Shown here: in pieces, positions 34,884-44,938 of the stretch
Position numbering within the stretch: position 1 is the first letter of the stretch
Layout: every line of letters begins with the position of its first letter
Assembly: GCA_910584395.1 (NCBI GenBank)
Contig: CAJUAS010000002.1
Coordinates: 15,514-79,513, forward strand
DNA length: 64,000 bases
Direction of reading: 5' to 3'
DNA from: an uncultured Oscillospiraceae bacterium
GTDB taxonomy: Bacteria > Bacillota > Clostridia > Oscillospirales > Oscillospiraceae
Position numbers and translations under genes: made by a program
The notes under the pieces: model-generated
What the model saw: the letters and a program-made list of their open reading frames with translations, nothing else
What the model was told of the DNA's origin: nothing
The model's database searches: none

Positions 34884-35684
34884 TTAAATGATGTGCTTGG
34901 CGTCCAGCAGCTTCACCAGCTCCTCGCAGGTGGCCTTGCCGTCGCCTTCCAGCATCTGGCCCGCGCCCTTCACCGGGGGGGAGAAGGACTTGTAGACGTT
35001 GGTGGGAGAGCCTTGGAGGCCGATGGTGTCCACCTCGATGAGGGGATCGTCCTTCAGCGTCTCATAGTCGTAGACCTCCAAGGGCTTCTGGTAGCACTCC
35101 ATCACGCCGCCCACGCTCATGTACCGGGGCAGGTTCAGCTCCTTGATACAGGTGAGCAGACAGGGAGTGTTGACCTTCAGGAGCATAAAGCCGTCCTCCA
35201 GCATCCGCTTGACGGTGAGGGTGTTGCCCTCCTTCTTGATATCCGCCACATAGCTCACCTGAGGCAGGTGGAGCTTCTCGGCGATCTGAGGGCCGACCTG
35301 CGCGGTGTCGCCGTCGATGGCCTGACGGCCGCAGAACACCACGTCCTCCGGGCCGACTCCGATCTTGTTGATGGCGGCGGCCAAGATCTGGGAGGTGGCA
35401 AAGGTATCTGAACCGCCGAACTCACGGGCGGAGACCAGCACGGCCTTGTCCGCACCCATGGCCAACAGCTCCCGGAGCATCCCCTCTGCAGGGGGAGGAC
35501 CCATGGAGACCACCACGACCTCGCAGCCGGTGGCGTCCTTGAGCTGGAGAGCGGCCTCGATGGCGTTCATGTCGTCGGGGTTGGTGATGGTGGCCATTTT
35601 GGAACGGTCCATCGTTCCGTCTTCCTTCACGGCGACCACGCCGGAGGTGTCGGGCACCTGCTTGACACAGACAATTGCTTTCAT
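34884..35684 (-). CDS. etfB: electron transfer flavoprotein subunit beta
   Basis: This 266-aa subunit carries the nucleotide-binding ETF domain: KAIVCVKQVPDTSGVVAV at the N-terminus, NPDDMNAIEAALQLKD (about 37), GADKAVLVSAREFGGSDTFA and FCGRQAIDGDTAQVGPQIAE (about 118). In bifurcating ETFs the beta subunit holds an additional FAD at the EtfAB interface. It is spaced 16 bp from acd and 18 bp from etfA. The order acd-etfB-etfA is the usual clostridial one. Confidence 0.95.
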   Translation of the reverse strand: MKAIVCVKQVPDTSGVVAVKEDGTMDRSKMATITNPDDMNAIEAALQLKDATGCEVVVVSMGPPPAEGMLRELLAMGADKAVLVSAREFGGSDTFATSQILAAAINKIGVGPEDVVFCGRQAIDGDTAQVGPQIAEKLHLPQVSYVADIKKEGNTLTVKRMLEDGFMLLKVNTPCLLTCIKELNLPRYMSVGGVMECYQKPLEVYDYETLKDDPLIEVDTIGLQGSPTNVYKSFSPPVKGAGQMLEGDGKATCEELVKLLDAKHII

Positions 35685-35700
35685 ATTCGTCTCTCCCTCC

Positions 35701-36855
<1,155 letters not shown>

Positions 36856-36891
36856 CAATAATGCCCTCCTTACTTGATGTTGCGGCCGCGC

Positions 36892-37764
36892 TTACAGCTC
36901 GTCTGCCGGAGTCTTGGTGCGGTCGGGATTGTAGACGTAGAAGCCCTTGCCGGACTTCACGCCCAGATTGCCGCCGCGCACCATCTTGCGAAGCAGCGGG
37001 CAGGCGCGGTACTTGCTGTCGCCGGTCTCGTTGTAGAGCACGTCCATAATGGCCAAGCAGATGTCCAGACCGATGAAGTCGCCCAGCTCCAGCGGGCCCA
37101 TGGGGTGATTCGCGCCCAGCTTCATAGCCGCGTCGATACCCGCGATGTTGGAAACCCCCTCCATCTTGATGAAGGCGGCCTCGTTGATCATGGGGATGAG
37201 GATGCGGTTGACCACGAACCCGGCAGCCTCGTTAACCTGAACGGGGGTCTTGCCCAGCTCCTCGGAGATGGCGGTGATGGCGGAGACGGTCTCGGCGGGG
37301 GTGTTCGCCCCGGCAATGACCTCGATGAGCTTCATGCGGTCGGCGGGGTTGAAGAAGTGCATCCCGATGAGGGGACGGCTCAGGCCCTTGCCGATCTCGG
37401 TGATGGACAGAGAAGATGTATTGGAGGCAAAGATGCAATCGGCCTTGCAGATCTTGTCCAGCTCGCCAAAGGTGGTCTGCTTCACGCCCATGTCCTCAAA
37501 GGCGGCCTCCACGATCAGGTCGCAGTCGGCGCAGAGGTTCTCCTTCAGGCCGGGGGTGATGGCGGCGACGATGGCGTCCGCCTTGTCCTGCTCCATCTTG
37601 CCCTTCTCCACCAGCTTGGCGTAGCCCTTCTCGATCTTGGCCTTGCCGTTATCCGCCCACTCCTGCTTGATGTCGCACAGAGCCACGGCCCAGCCGCTCT
37701 GGGCAAACGCCTTGGCGATGCCCTGACCCATCGTGCCCGCGCCGATAACGCCTACTTTTTTCAT
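36892..37764 (-). CDS. hbd: 3-hydroxybutyryl-CoA dehydrogenase
   Basis: This 290-aa NAD(P)-dependent enzyme converts acetoacetyl-CoA to 3-hydroxybutyryl-CoA. The Rossmann motif GVIGAGTMGQGIAKAFAQ is at residues 5-22. FASNTSSLSITEIG and RPLIGMHFFNPADRMKLIEV carry the conserved Ser and the catalytic His, and NEAAGFVVNRILIPMINEA is the dimer-domain signature. The length is typical. The neighbours crt (upstream) and acd (downstream) catalyse the adjoining steps. Confidence 0.95.
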   Translation of the reverse strand: MKKVGVIGAGTMGQGIAKAFAQSGWAVALCDIKQEWADNGKAKIEKGYAKLVEKGKMEQDKADAIVAAITPGLKENLCADCDLIVEAAFEDMGVKQTTFGELDKICKADCIFASNTSSLSITEIGKGLSRPLIGMHFFNPADRMKLIEVIAGANTPAETVSAITAISEELGKTPVQVNEAAGFVVNRILIPMINEAAFIKMEGVSNIAGIDAAMKLGANHPMGPLELGDFIGLDICLAIMDVLYNETGDSKYRACPLLRKMVRGGNLGVKSGKGFYVYNPDRTKTPADEL

Positions 37765-37816
37765 GTTGATCGACCTCCTAAAATATTTGATCCCAAATGG
37801 GGGTTTGCTGATGATA

Positions 37817-38602
37817 TTACTTGTTCAGAAATTGCGCCTTGGGCTTGGGCTTCTCCTTGGAGAGGAAGCAGGCCATGCCCTCCACCTGATCGTGGGTCTC
37901 GAAACAGTCGCCGAACAGCTTCTCCTCGATGACCACCGCCTTGCCGATGGAGACCTGCATTCCCTCATTCACCGCCTTCTTGCAGGCGCGCACGGCAATG
38001 GGGGCGTTTTTGGCGATGGTGGCGGCCATCTTCTTGGCCGCGTCCATCAGCTCTGCCTGAGGATAAACGGCGTTGACCAGACCGATGCGAAGAGCCTCGG
38101 CAGCGTCAATGTTACGGGCGGTGTAGAGCATCTGCTTGGCCATGCCCATGCCCACCAGACGGGCCAGACGCTGGGTGCCGCCAAAGCCGGGAGTGATGCC
38201 CAGCCCCACCTCAGGCTGGCCGAACATGGCATTGTCCGAGCAGAGGCGAATGTCGCAGGACATGGCGATCTCGCAACCGCCGCCCAGCGCAAAGCCGTTC
38301 ACTGCGGCGATCACGGGCAAGGGGAAGGACTCGATCATCAGGAAAATGTCGTTGCCCAGCTTGCCGAAGGCCTCACCCTCCGCCTTGGTCATGGTGGACA
38401 TCGAGCCAATATCCGCCCCGGCCACGAAGCTCTTCTCCCCCGCGCCGGTGAGGATGACGCAGCGGATCACGCTCTGATCCACCGCCTCAAAGGCCGCCTT
38501 CAGCTCGGAAAGTACCTGAGGATTCAAGGCGTTGAGGGCCTCGGGACGGTTGATGGTGATGACCCCTACCGCGCCCTCGCAGTTCAGTTCTACCAATGCC
38601 AT
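37817..38602 (-). CDS. crt: enoyl-CoA hydratase / crotonase
   Basis: This 261-aa crotonase-fold enzyme dehydrates 3-hydroxybutyryl-CoA. INRPEALNALNPQVLSEL is at residues 18-35, FVAGADIGSM the oxyanion-hole loop near 65, and NGFALGGGCEIAMSCDIRL near 105. FGQPEVGLGITPGFGGTQRL carries the second catalytic Glu. It is the first gene of the butyryl-CoA operon, 97 bp behind a good promoter. A thiolase gene, needed for the first step, is not in this window. Confidence 0.95.
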   Translation of the reverse strand: MALVELNCEGAVGVITINRPEALNALNPQVLSELKAAFEAVDQSVIRCVILTGAGEKSFVAGADIGSMSTMTKAEGEAFGKLGNDIFLMIESFPLPVIAAVNGFALGGGCEIAMSCDIRLCSDNAMFGQPEVGLGITPGFGGTQRLARLVGMGMAKQMLYTARNIDAAEALRIGLVNAVYPQAELMDAAKKMAATIAKNAPIAVRACKKAVNEGMQVSIGKAVVIEEKLFGDCFETHDQVEGMACFLSKEKPKPKAQFLNK

Positions 38603-38671
38603 TTGCTGTTCCTCCTTGTCATTTCTTTACACAGATTTGATTGTTAGAAATTTCACAATCACGCTGTATTT

Positions 38672-38700
38672 AATATAGCACCCTTCCCCGAAATTTGCAA
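38672..38700 (-). promoter_or_regulatory. promoter of the crt-hbd-acd-etfBA operon
   Basis: On the minus strand TTGCAA (38695-38700), 17 nt, TATATT (38672-38677), in an AT-rich 195-bp gap that otherwise holds only the ireB terminator. Confidence 0.65.
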
Positions 38701-38756
38701 GCATAAGTTGTAAATTTCCCAAAGGAAAACCCAAGAAATTTTCCGGGGCGGAAAAA

Positions 38757-38790
38757 GAAAAAAGCGCGGCGGGACAGTACCCGCCGCGCA
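38757..38790 (-). terminator. terminator after ireB
   Basis: GCGCGGCGGG (38764-38773) pairs with CCCGCCGCGC (38780-38789). On the minus strand the stem is followed by a T-run, 8 bp past the ireB stop. Confidence 0.85.
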
Positions 38791-38797
38791 GTGGTTC

Positions 38798-39052
38798 TCA
38801 AATGTCCAGATAGGCTTGCAACAAGACCTGCAGCAGCTCATCGCGGTCCAGCTTTCGGATGAGGGCGCGGGCGTTGTTGTAGTTGGTAATGTACGTGGGG
38901 TCTTCGGAGAGAATGTAGCCCACGATCTGGTTAATGGGGTTGTAGCCCTTTTCTTGGAGGGCGTCATACACCGTGGTAAGGGTCTGACGAATCTCTTCTC
39001 CGGGGTCAGGCTGGAGGGAAAATTGTCTGGTGAAGCTCAAATCGTCGGACAT
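38798..39052 (-). CDS. ireB: IreB family regulatory phosphoprotein (UPF0297)
   Basis: This 84-aa protein matches IreB, a target of the PASTA kinase IreK in Enterococcus that affects cephalosporin resistance. [20 protein letters not shown] and [19 protein letters not shown] are the family core; phosphorylation there falls on N-terminal Thr residues. It usually sits with ruvX and alaS but here follows pheT alone, 81 bp downstream on the same strand. The start ATG 39052 (MSDDLSF) is behind GGAGGTG. Confidence 0.9.
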   Translation of the reverse strand: MSDDLSFTRQFSLQPDPGEEIRQTLTTVYDALQEKGYNPINQIVGYILSEDPTYITNYNNARALIRKLDRDELLQVLLQAYLDI

Positions 39053-39133
39053 CACACGCACCTCCTGTTCTCTGCGTCGTTATGGTATATTCTACCTCAT
39101 TTTTCTCCGTTTGTAAAGAGGATTCTGTGTGCC

Positions 39134-41533
39134 TTAACGGAGAATGGCCTCCAATTCTTTTTCCAGCAGCTCCAAGATTGCCCGCACATCGGCGTCCGCC
39201 TCTTCTGCGGTGAGGCTTCGGTCGTCGGCGCGCAGGGTGAGGTTGAAGGCCACCGACTTTTTCCCTTCGGGGATGGGCGCGCCGGTGTAGATGTCGAACA
39301 GGGTCACTTCCTTCAGCAGTCCCCGCGCCCCCCGGGCGATGCAGTCCTCCAGCGCGCCCACGGTGACGGCAAGGTCGCACACCACGGCGATGTCCCGGGT
39401 GACAGCGGGGAACTTGGGCAGGGGGGTATACACCGGGTCTGCTCCCTTGGCGTCCATGAGGGCGGCCAGAGACAGCTCGGCGGCGTACAGCTCCGTGTCC
39501 ACATCGTAGTTCTTGGCCACCAGCGGGTGGAGCTGGCCCAGCACGCCCAACACCTGTCCCCCGGCCCACACCGCGGCGCAGCGGCCGGGGTGGTAGGAGG
39601 GGTTCTCCGTGACCGCCACGAAGGAGATATTCTCACAGCGCAGCTCCTTCAAAATGGCTTCCACCGCTCCCTTGAGGGCAAAGAAGTCCATATCCTCACC
39701 GTAAGCGCCCAGCGTCAGGTACTTGCTCTCAATGGCCAGACCGTCCTTGCCGCCGGGGGTGTAGGTGCGGCCCACCTCGTAGAGCTTGGCGGACTTGTTG
39801 CGGAAGTTGTAGTTGCGGGTCAGGATCTCCAGCATGGAGGGCAGGGTGGTGGTCCGCATGATGGAGGTATCCTCCCCCAGAGGGTTGAGGATCTTAAAGG
39901 ACTTGCGGCGCTGGGCGTCTTGGGGCCAGCGGATCTTGTCATAATAGGTGGGAGAGATAAAGGAATAGGTGATGATCTCGTCAAAGCCCAGCGCCCGGCA
40001 GGCCGCGCCCGACTGACGCTCCACCTGCTGCTCCGGGGAGTAGCCGCCCAGAGTGGTCTGCCCCCGCATGAGGGTGGTGGGGATGTTGTTGTAGCCGTAG
40101 AACCGGGCCACCTCCTCGGCCAGATCGGCCATGCGGCGCACGTCGCCCCGCCAAGAGGGGACGGTGACCTGATCGCCCTTCACCGCAAAGTCCAGCTTCT
40201 TCAAAATATCCACCATATCCGCCGCGGCCACGTCCGTGCCCAGCAGAGCGTTGATCTTGTCCGGCTCCAGCGTCAGCACGGTGGGCTGGGGGACAAAGTT
40301 GAGGATGTCGATGACCCCATCCACCACCTCGCCCGCGCCCAGCAGCTCCACTAACTCGCAGGCACGGTCCACAGCGGGCAGAGTGTTCATGGGGTCGAGG
40401 CCCTTTTCAAACTTGGCGGACGCCTCCGTCCGCATCCCCAGCGCCAGCGCGCCCTTGCGAATGGTCGTGCCGTCAAAACAGGCGGACTCAAAGACCACGT
40501 CGGCGGTGTCGTCCACGATCTCGGAGTTTTCCCCGCCCATGATGCCCGCCAGACCCACCGCCCGGCTCTCGTCGGCGATGACCAGATGGCTTCCCGTCAG
40601 GGTATGCTCCTTGCTGTCCAGCGTGGTGAGCTTCTCCCCTTCCTCCGCCCGGCGGACAATGATCTTACCGCCCTTCACGTAGCGGTAGTCAAAGGCGTGC
40701 ATGGGCTGGCCGTACTCCAGCATGACGTAGTTGGTAATGTCCACGATGTTGTTGATGGGCCGCACCCCCATGGCCCGCAGGCGCTGGCGCATCCAAAGGG
40801 GGGAGGGGGCGATCTTCACGTTGCGCACCATCCGGGCGGTGTAACGGGGCACCAAATCGGCGGCAGGGGTCTCCACGTCCAGCAGCTCCGCCAGATTCCC
40901 GTCCGCCCCGCCCTTCACCACAGGGGTGTGGAGCTTCAATGGCGCACCAAAGGTGGCGGAGGCCTCCCGGGCCAGCCCAATGACGGACAGGCAGTCGGGG
41001 CGGTTGGGGGTGATCTCAAACTCCACCACTTGGTCGTGGAAGGAGATCGCCTCCCGAATGTCCGCGCCGGGGGTCAGCTTGCCCGCCAGCTCCGGGTCGC
41101 GGCTCAGCACAAAGATGCCGTCCTCGATGGCGTAGGGGAAGTCGTGGATGGTCAGGCCCAGCTCCTTGAGGGAGCAGAGCATTCCGTTGCTCTCCACCCC
41201 GCGGAGCTTGCCGGCGGTGATGTGTACCCCGCCGGGGAGGGTGGAATCGTCCAGCGCGGCGGGGACAAAGTCCCCCTCGCAGAGGTTCTGCGCCCCGGTG
41301 ACGATCTGGATGGGATCTCCCGCCCCTACGTCCACCTGACAGATCCACATATGGTCGCTGTCCGGGTGGCGTTCCAGAGACTTGACCTGTCCCACCACCA
41401 CGTTTTTGATCTCCTCGCCCTCCGTCGCCGTGGTCTCCACCTTCGAGCCGGAGAGGGTCATGGCCTCGGCAAATTCTTTTTGGTCGGCGGTGACGTTTAC
41501 AAATTCATTGAGCCATTCACGGGAAAGATTCAT
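39134..41533 (-). CDS. pheT: phenylalanyl-tRNA synthetase beta subunit
   Basis: This 799-aa subunit has an N-terminal EMAP/tRNA-binding domain (VVVGQVKSLERHPDSDHMWICQVDVG, given here only as its position at about 45-70). B1-B5 domains follow with NRPDCLSVIGLAREASA (about 180) and the B5 segment. The catalytic-core-like B6-B7 region lies near 480-680, and a C-terminal FDX-ACB anticodon-binding domain includes FPAVTRDIAVVCDL (about 705). The heterotetramer charges tRNA-Phe. ATG 41533 has AAAGGAGG 8 nt upstream and follows pheS by 18 bp. Confidence 0.95.
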   Translation of the reverse strand: MNLSREWLNEFVNVTADQKEFAEAMTLSGSKVETTATEGEEIKNVVVGQVKSLERHPDSDHMWICQVDVGAGDPIQIVTGAQNLCEGDFVPAALDDSTLPGGVHITAGKLRGVESNGMLCSLKELGLTIHDFPYAIEDGIFVLSRDPELAGKLTPGADIREAISFHDQVVEFEITPNRPDCLSVIGLAREASATFGAPLKLHTPVVKGGADGNLAELLDVETPAADLVPRYTARMVRNVKIAPSPLWMRQRLRAMGVRPINNIVDITNYVMLEYGQPMHAFDYRYVKGGKIIVRRAEEGEKLTTLDSKEHTLTGSHLVIADESRAVGLAGIMGGENSEIVDDTADVVFESACFDGTTIRKGALALGMRTEASAKFEKGLDPMNTLPAVDRACELVELLGAGEVVDGVIDILNFVPQPTVLTLEPDKINALLGTDVAAADMVDILKKLDFAVKGDQVTVPSWRGDVRRMADLAEEVARFYGYNNIPTTLMRGQTTLGGYSPEQQVERQSGAACRALGFDEIITYSFISPTYYDKIRWPQDAQRRKSFKILNPLGEDTSIMRTTTLPSMLEILTRNYNFRNKSAKLYEVGRTYTPGGKDGLAIESKYLTLGAYGEDMDFFALKGAVEAILKELRCENISFVAVTENPSYHPGRCAAVWAGGQVLGVLGQLHPLVAKNYDVDTELYAAELSLAALMDAKGADPVYTPLPKFPAVTRDIAVVCDLAVTVGALEDCIARGARGLLKEVTLFDIYTGAPIPEGKKSVAFNLTLRADDRSLTAEEADADVRAILELLEKELEAILR

Positions 41534-41551
41534 GCTGCACAACCTCCTTTC

Positions 41552-42577
41552 TTAAAACTGTTCCAGAAAACGCACGTCGTTTTCAAAAATGAGCCGCAGG
41601 TCGGCGATCTTAAAGCGGCGCATGGCGGTGCGCTCCAAGCCCATGCCGAAGGCCCAGCCCGACCACTCATTGGGGTCGATGCCCGACATTTCCAGCACGC
41701 GGGGGTGGATCATCCCCGCGCCCAGCAGCTCGATCCAGCCCTCCCCCTTGCAGGTGGGGCAGCCCGCGCCGCCGCACTTGTGGCACTGCACGTCCATCTC
41801 GCAGGACGGCTCGGTGAAGGGGAAGTGATGGGGACGGAAGCGGGTGACCGTGCCCTTGCCGAAGAGTTCCTCGGCCAGCAGGTTCAGCGTACCCTTCAGA
41901 TCCGCCATGGTGACGTTCTTGTCGATGACCATGCCCTCCACCTGATGGAACATGGGGGAGTGGGTGGCGTCCACCTCGTCCTTGCGGTAGACGCGGCCGG
42001 GGGCGATGATGCGGATGGGCAGCTCCATGGTCTCCATGGCCCGCACCTGCATGGGGGAGGTCTGGGAGCGGAGCATCACCCGGCTGCCCTCGTCAAAGTA
42101 GAAGGTGTCCGACCAGTCCCGGGAGGGGTGGCCCTCCTCGGCGTTGAGCTTGTCAAAGTTATAGGAGGCCAGCTCGATCTCCGGCCCGTCCAAAACGGTG
42201 AAGCCCATACCCACAAAGATGTCCTTGATCTCGTCGAGGGCCATATACATGGGGTGCTTGTGGCCCAGTTGGGGGGTCTTGCCGGGAATGGTCACGTCCA
42301 CCGTCTCCGCCTTGAGCTTCAGGCTCAGCGCGGCCTCCGCCAGCTTTTCCGACGCCGCGTCCACAGCGGCCTCCACCGCAGCGCGCACCTCGTTGGCCAG
42401 CGCGCCCATAGCGGGGCGTTCCTCGGCGGTGAGCTTGCCCATCTGCTTCAAAACGGCGGTCAGCTCCCCCTTTTTGCCCAGATATTTGACCCGCAGCTCG
42501 TCTAAAGCGGCGGCGTCCTTGACGCTTTCCAGCGCGGCAAGGGCCTCGGTGCGGATCTTTGCTAACTGTTCTTTCAT
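41552..42577 (-). CDS. pheS: phenylalanyl-tRNA synthetase alpha subunit
   Basis: This 341-aa class II catalytic subunit has an N-terminal coiled coil (residues about 1-85). Motif 2 and 3 regions follow: DATHSPMFHQVEGMVIDKN (about 195) and WSGWAFGMGLERTAMRRF (about 305). The small C-x2-C pairs in CHKCGGAGCPTCKGEGW (about 265) form a zinc-ribbon-like insertion common in Clostridia. ATG 42577 is chosen over an earlier in-frame ATG inside the T-box terminator region. Expression is under the Phe T-box upstream. Confidence 0.95.
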   Translation of the reverse strand: MKEQLAKIRTEALAALESVKDAAALDELRVKYLGKKGELTAVLKQMGKLTAEERPAMGALANEVRAAVEAAVDAASEKLAEAALSLKLKAETVDVTIPGKTPQLGHKHPMYMALDEIKDIFVGMGFTVLDGPEIELASYNFDKLNAEEGHPSRDWSDTFYFDEGSRVMLRSQTSPMQVRAMETMELPIRIIAPGRVYRKDEVDATHSPMFHQVEGMVIDKNVTMADLKGTLNLLAEELFGKGTVTRFRPHHFPFTEPSCEMDVQCHKCGGAGCPTCKGEGWIELLGAGMIHPRVLEMSGIDPNEWSGWAFGMGLERTAMRRFKIADLRLIFENDVRFLEQF

Positions 42578-42599
42578 CGTCTCTACTTCCTTTCCATTC

Positions 42600-42840
42600 A
42601 AACAAAAAACCTTTCATCCCACACACAGGGACGAAAGGCCGATTCCTTCCGCGGTACCACCCACGTTCGCGTCGGTCAGACGCGCGCTCAAAAGCCGGTA
42701 ACGGCGGCTGTCCGTCCGTGTCTCCACGGCCGCTCCGGGGCGAACCAAGCGTTTCCTCCGCCGCCCCGCTTTCAGCCTGTGGCTGGGGCTCTCTTTGGAC
42801 GGCATCCGCGCTATTTTCCCCTTCAACGCATTTCAACGGG
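42600..42840 (-). promoter_or_regulatory. T-box leader with phenylalanine (UUC) specifier
   Basis: This leader fills the gap before pheS. On the minus strand the 5' part reads GCGTTGAAGGGGAAAATAGC. The opposite side of the specifier loop, CGCTTGGTTCGCCCC, holds TTC at 42744-42742, a Phe codon. The T-box sequence CGTGGGTGGTACCGC is at 42665-42651. A terminator stem (CCTTTCGTCCC with GGGATGAAAGG) followed by TTTTTTG ends at about 42602. Uncharged tRNA-Phe would favour the antiterminator and pheST expression. Confidence 0.92.
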
Positions 42841-42844
42841 AGTT

Positions 42845-42873
42845 ATTTTACCACACTCTTTTGGAAAAGGCAA
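42845..42873 (-). promoter_or_regulatory. promoter of pheST
   Basis: On the minus strand TTGCCT (42868-42873), 17 nt, TAAAAT (42845-42850), a few nt before the T-box leader and back to back with the purA promoter. Confidence 0.7.
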
Positions 42874-42881
42874 GAATTTTC

Positions 42882-42910
42882 TTGATAAACCCGGGAGAGT
42901 GGTATATAAT
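42882..42910 (+). promoter_or_regulatory. promoter of purA
   Basis: TTGATA (42882-42887), 17 nt, TATAAT (42905-42910), giving a leader of about 70 nt. Confidence 0.85.
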
Positions 42911-42924
42911 GTATGTCGCGTGTT

Positions 42925-42974
42925 GAGCCTGTGAAAAGGCAGACCCGGAGCACGGGCTGCGAATCCGCAGGCTC
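42925..42974 (+). promoter_or_regulatory. structured purA leader with alternative pairings
   Basis: GAGCCTG (42925-42931) can pair with CAGGCTC (42968-42974) right before the GGAGG ribosome site. Alternatively three local hairpins form: GCCT/AGGC (42927/42937), CCCG/CGGG (42944/42953) and CTGCG/CGCAG (42957/42966). I do not recognise a known riboswitch class. Confidence 0.45.
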
Positions 42975-42986
42975 GGAGGTAACACC

Positions 42987-44270
42987 ATGGTAAAAGCGAT
43001 CGTTGGAGCAAACTGGGGCGACGAGGGCAAGGGAAAGATCACCGACCTGCTGGCGGAGACCTCGGACGTGGTCATCCGCTTTCAGGGGGGCGCCAACGCC
43101 GGCCACACCATCATCAATGATTACGGCCGTTTTGCCCTGCACATTCTCCCCTCCGGCATCTTTTACCCCCATGTGACCAACATCATCGGCAACGGCGTGG
43201 CGCTGGACGCGGCCAAGCTGGTCAAGGAGCTGGGCGATATCACCGCGCAGGGCATCCCCCAGCCCAACCTGATCATCTCGGAGCGGTGTCAGCTCCTCCT
43301 CCCCTACCATATCCTTCAGGACACCTACGAGGAGGAGCGGCTGGCGGGTCAGGCCTTCGGCTCGACCAAGTCGGGCATCGCCCCCTTCTATTCGGACAAA
43401 TACGCCAAGATCGGCGTTCAGGTGTGCGACCTCTTTGACGAGCCCCGGCTGCGCCAAAAGCTCACCCACGCGCTGGAGATCAAAAATGTTCTCTTTGAAC
43501 ACCTCTACCACAAGCCCGCCCTCAAGGTGGAGGAGCTGCTAAGCGAACTGCTGGCCGCGCGGGAGCTGATCCGCCCCTATGTGGGCGACGCGGTGGGCTT
43601 TGTCCACAACGCCCTCAAAGAAAACAAGACCATTTTGCTGGAGGGTCAGCTTGGGGCGATGAAAGACCCCGATCTGGGCATTGTGCCCATGACCACCTCC
43701 TCCCACACGCTGGCCGGGTTCGGCTGTGTGGGTGCGGCGGTGCCGCCCACCGCCATAGAGGAGGTCATCTGCGTCACCAAGGCGTACTCCTCCTGCGTCG
43801 GCTCGCAAACCGAGCCTTTTGTCAGCGAGGTCACCGGCGAGGCCGGGGACGAGCTGCGCCGCCGGGGCGGCGACAAGGGCGAGTTCGGCGCGACCACCGG
43901 CCGTCCCCGCCGGGTGGGCTGGTTCGACTGCGTGGCCACCAAATACGGCTGCATGGTTCAAGGGGCGACCAACGTGGCCCTCACCTGTCTGGACGTGCTG
44001 GGCTATCTGGACGAGATCCCCGTCTGCGTGGGCTATGAGATCGACGGCAAGGTCACCGACGTATTCCCCACCACCCCCAAGCTGGTGAAGGCCAAGCCCG
44101 TGTTCGAGATGCTCCCCGGCTGGAAGTGCGACATTCGCGGCGAAACGGACTATGCCAAGCTGCCCCGTGAGGCCCGGAATTACGTGGACTTTTTGGAACG
44201 CCACATCGGCCACCCCATCGGCATCGTCTCCACCGGCCCGCGGCGCACCGACAACGCCGTGCGGAAGTAA
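42987..44270 (+). CDS. purA: adenylosuccinate synthetase
   Basis: This 427-aa enzyme condenses IMP and aspartate using GTP in AMP synthesis. The GTP loop is GANWGDEGKGKITDLL (residues 7-22). IRFQGGANAGHTI (about 35) and FGATTGRPRRVGWFDCVATKY (about 300) are the conserved active-site blocks, and STGPRRTD lies near the end. GGAGGT is 6 nt before ATG. It stands alone with its own promoter, structured leader and terminator. Confidence 0.96.
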   Translation: MVKAIVGANWGDEGKGKITDLLAETSDVVIRFQGGANAGHTIINDYGRFALHILPSGIFYPHVTNIIGNGVALDAAKLVKELGDITAQGIPQPNLIISERCQLLLPYHILQDTYEEERLAGQAFGSTKSGIAPFYSDKYAKIGVQVCDLFDEPRLRQKLTHALEIKNVLFEHLYHKPALKVEELLSELLAARELIRPYVGDAVGFVHNALKENKTILLEGQLGAMKDPDLGIVPMTTSSHTLAGFGCVGAAVPPTAIEEVICVTKAYSSCVGSQTEPFVSEVTGEAGDELRRRGGDKGEFGATTGRPRRVGWFDCVATKYGCMVQGATNVALTCLDVLGYLDEIPVCVGYEIDGKVTDVFPTTPKLVKAKPVFEMLPGWKCDIRGETDYAKLPREARNYVDFLERHIGHPIGIVSTGPRRTDNAVRK

Positions 44271-44287
44271 GCCTTTTCTAAATGAGG

Positions 44288-44325
44288 AAAGAGGTCTGGT
44301 CACTTTTATGACCAGACCTCTTTTT
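44288..44325. terminator. bidirectional terminator after purA
   Basis: A perfect 15-bp stem (44288-44302 with 44309-44323) with a 6-nt loop and flanking A/T runs separates purA from the converging small lipoprotein gene. Confidence 0.9.
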
Positions 44326-44350
44326 GCCAAAGCCGGCGGCAGGAGCTTGG

Positions 44351-44758
44351 TTACTCCATGGCGCGCTTGGCGTCCCGGGCCACGGCGCGGGCGCCGTTGC
44401 CTAAATCGTCCAAGGTGTCCTTGATCCCGTCGCCCATGCGCTCCAGCGCGCTGTTGCCTGCGCGGCCTGCGTCATAGGACGTACCTATGCGGGCGTTTTC
44501 GTCGCCCACGGGCGCACCGCTCACGTTGTTGCCGCCGTTGGCGGCATCCGTGTTGGTCTCGCCGCTGCCCACATCGCCGCCGAGTACCTCATCCGTGGGA
44601 TCAGGCGTGGCAGTCGGTTTGGCGGTCGGTGTGGTCTGGGTGGTGGGATGCGTCGTCGTGCCGGGCGTGATGTCCTCGCCGGTCTTGTCGCCGGCGCAGC
44701 CCGCCAGCGGCAGGCACAGCGCCGCAGTCAGGCAGAGACCGATCCATGTCTTTTTCAT
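44351..44758 (-). CDS. small hypothetical lipoprotein
   Basis: This 135-aa protein has a lipoprotein signal ending PLAGC (C21). A Thr/Pro-rich spacer (about 30-60, TTTHPTTQTTPTAKPTATP) and a Gly/Asn/Ala-rich middle follow. The C-terminal ~45 residues, ARIGTSYDAGRAGNSALERM and GIKDTLDDLGNGARAVARD, look like an amphipathic helical region resembling tails of small sporulation or envelope lipoproteins. I recognise no function. ATG 44758 is preceded by GGGAGGAAAGAAA. The spacer suggests it holds a short domain away from the membrane. Confidence 0.7.
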   Translation of the reverse strand: MKKTWIGLCLTAALCLPLAGCAGDKTGEDITPGTTTHPTTQTTPTAKPTATPDPTDEVLGGDVGSGETNTDAANGGNNVSGAPVGDENARIGTSYDAGRAGNSALERMGDGIKDTLDDLGNGARAVARDAKRAME

Positions 44759-44865
44759 TTTCTTTCCTCCCCTGCGCGGTGTTCTCACCGCACTGAAAGT
44801 AGTATTTCTGCCCCGTCGGCAAATCAAACAAGGGAAATTTCGGCTTGCAAATGAAAAAATTTTTC

Positions 44866-44894
44866 TTGCGCTTTTTGTCCTCCTATGCTATGAT
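44866..44894 (+). promoter_or_regulatory. promoter of perR-rbr
   Basis: TTGCGC (44866-44871), 17 nt, TATGAT (44889-44894). The following AT-rich ATAATAAAAAGAATTATT could hold a Fur/PerR-type operator, but the match is poor. Confidence 0.6.
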
Positions 44895-44938
44895 AGCAAT
44901 ATAATAAAAAGAATTATTCCTATTAAGGAGGCTCAGCT

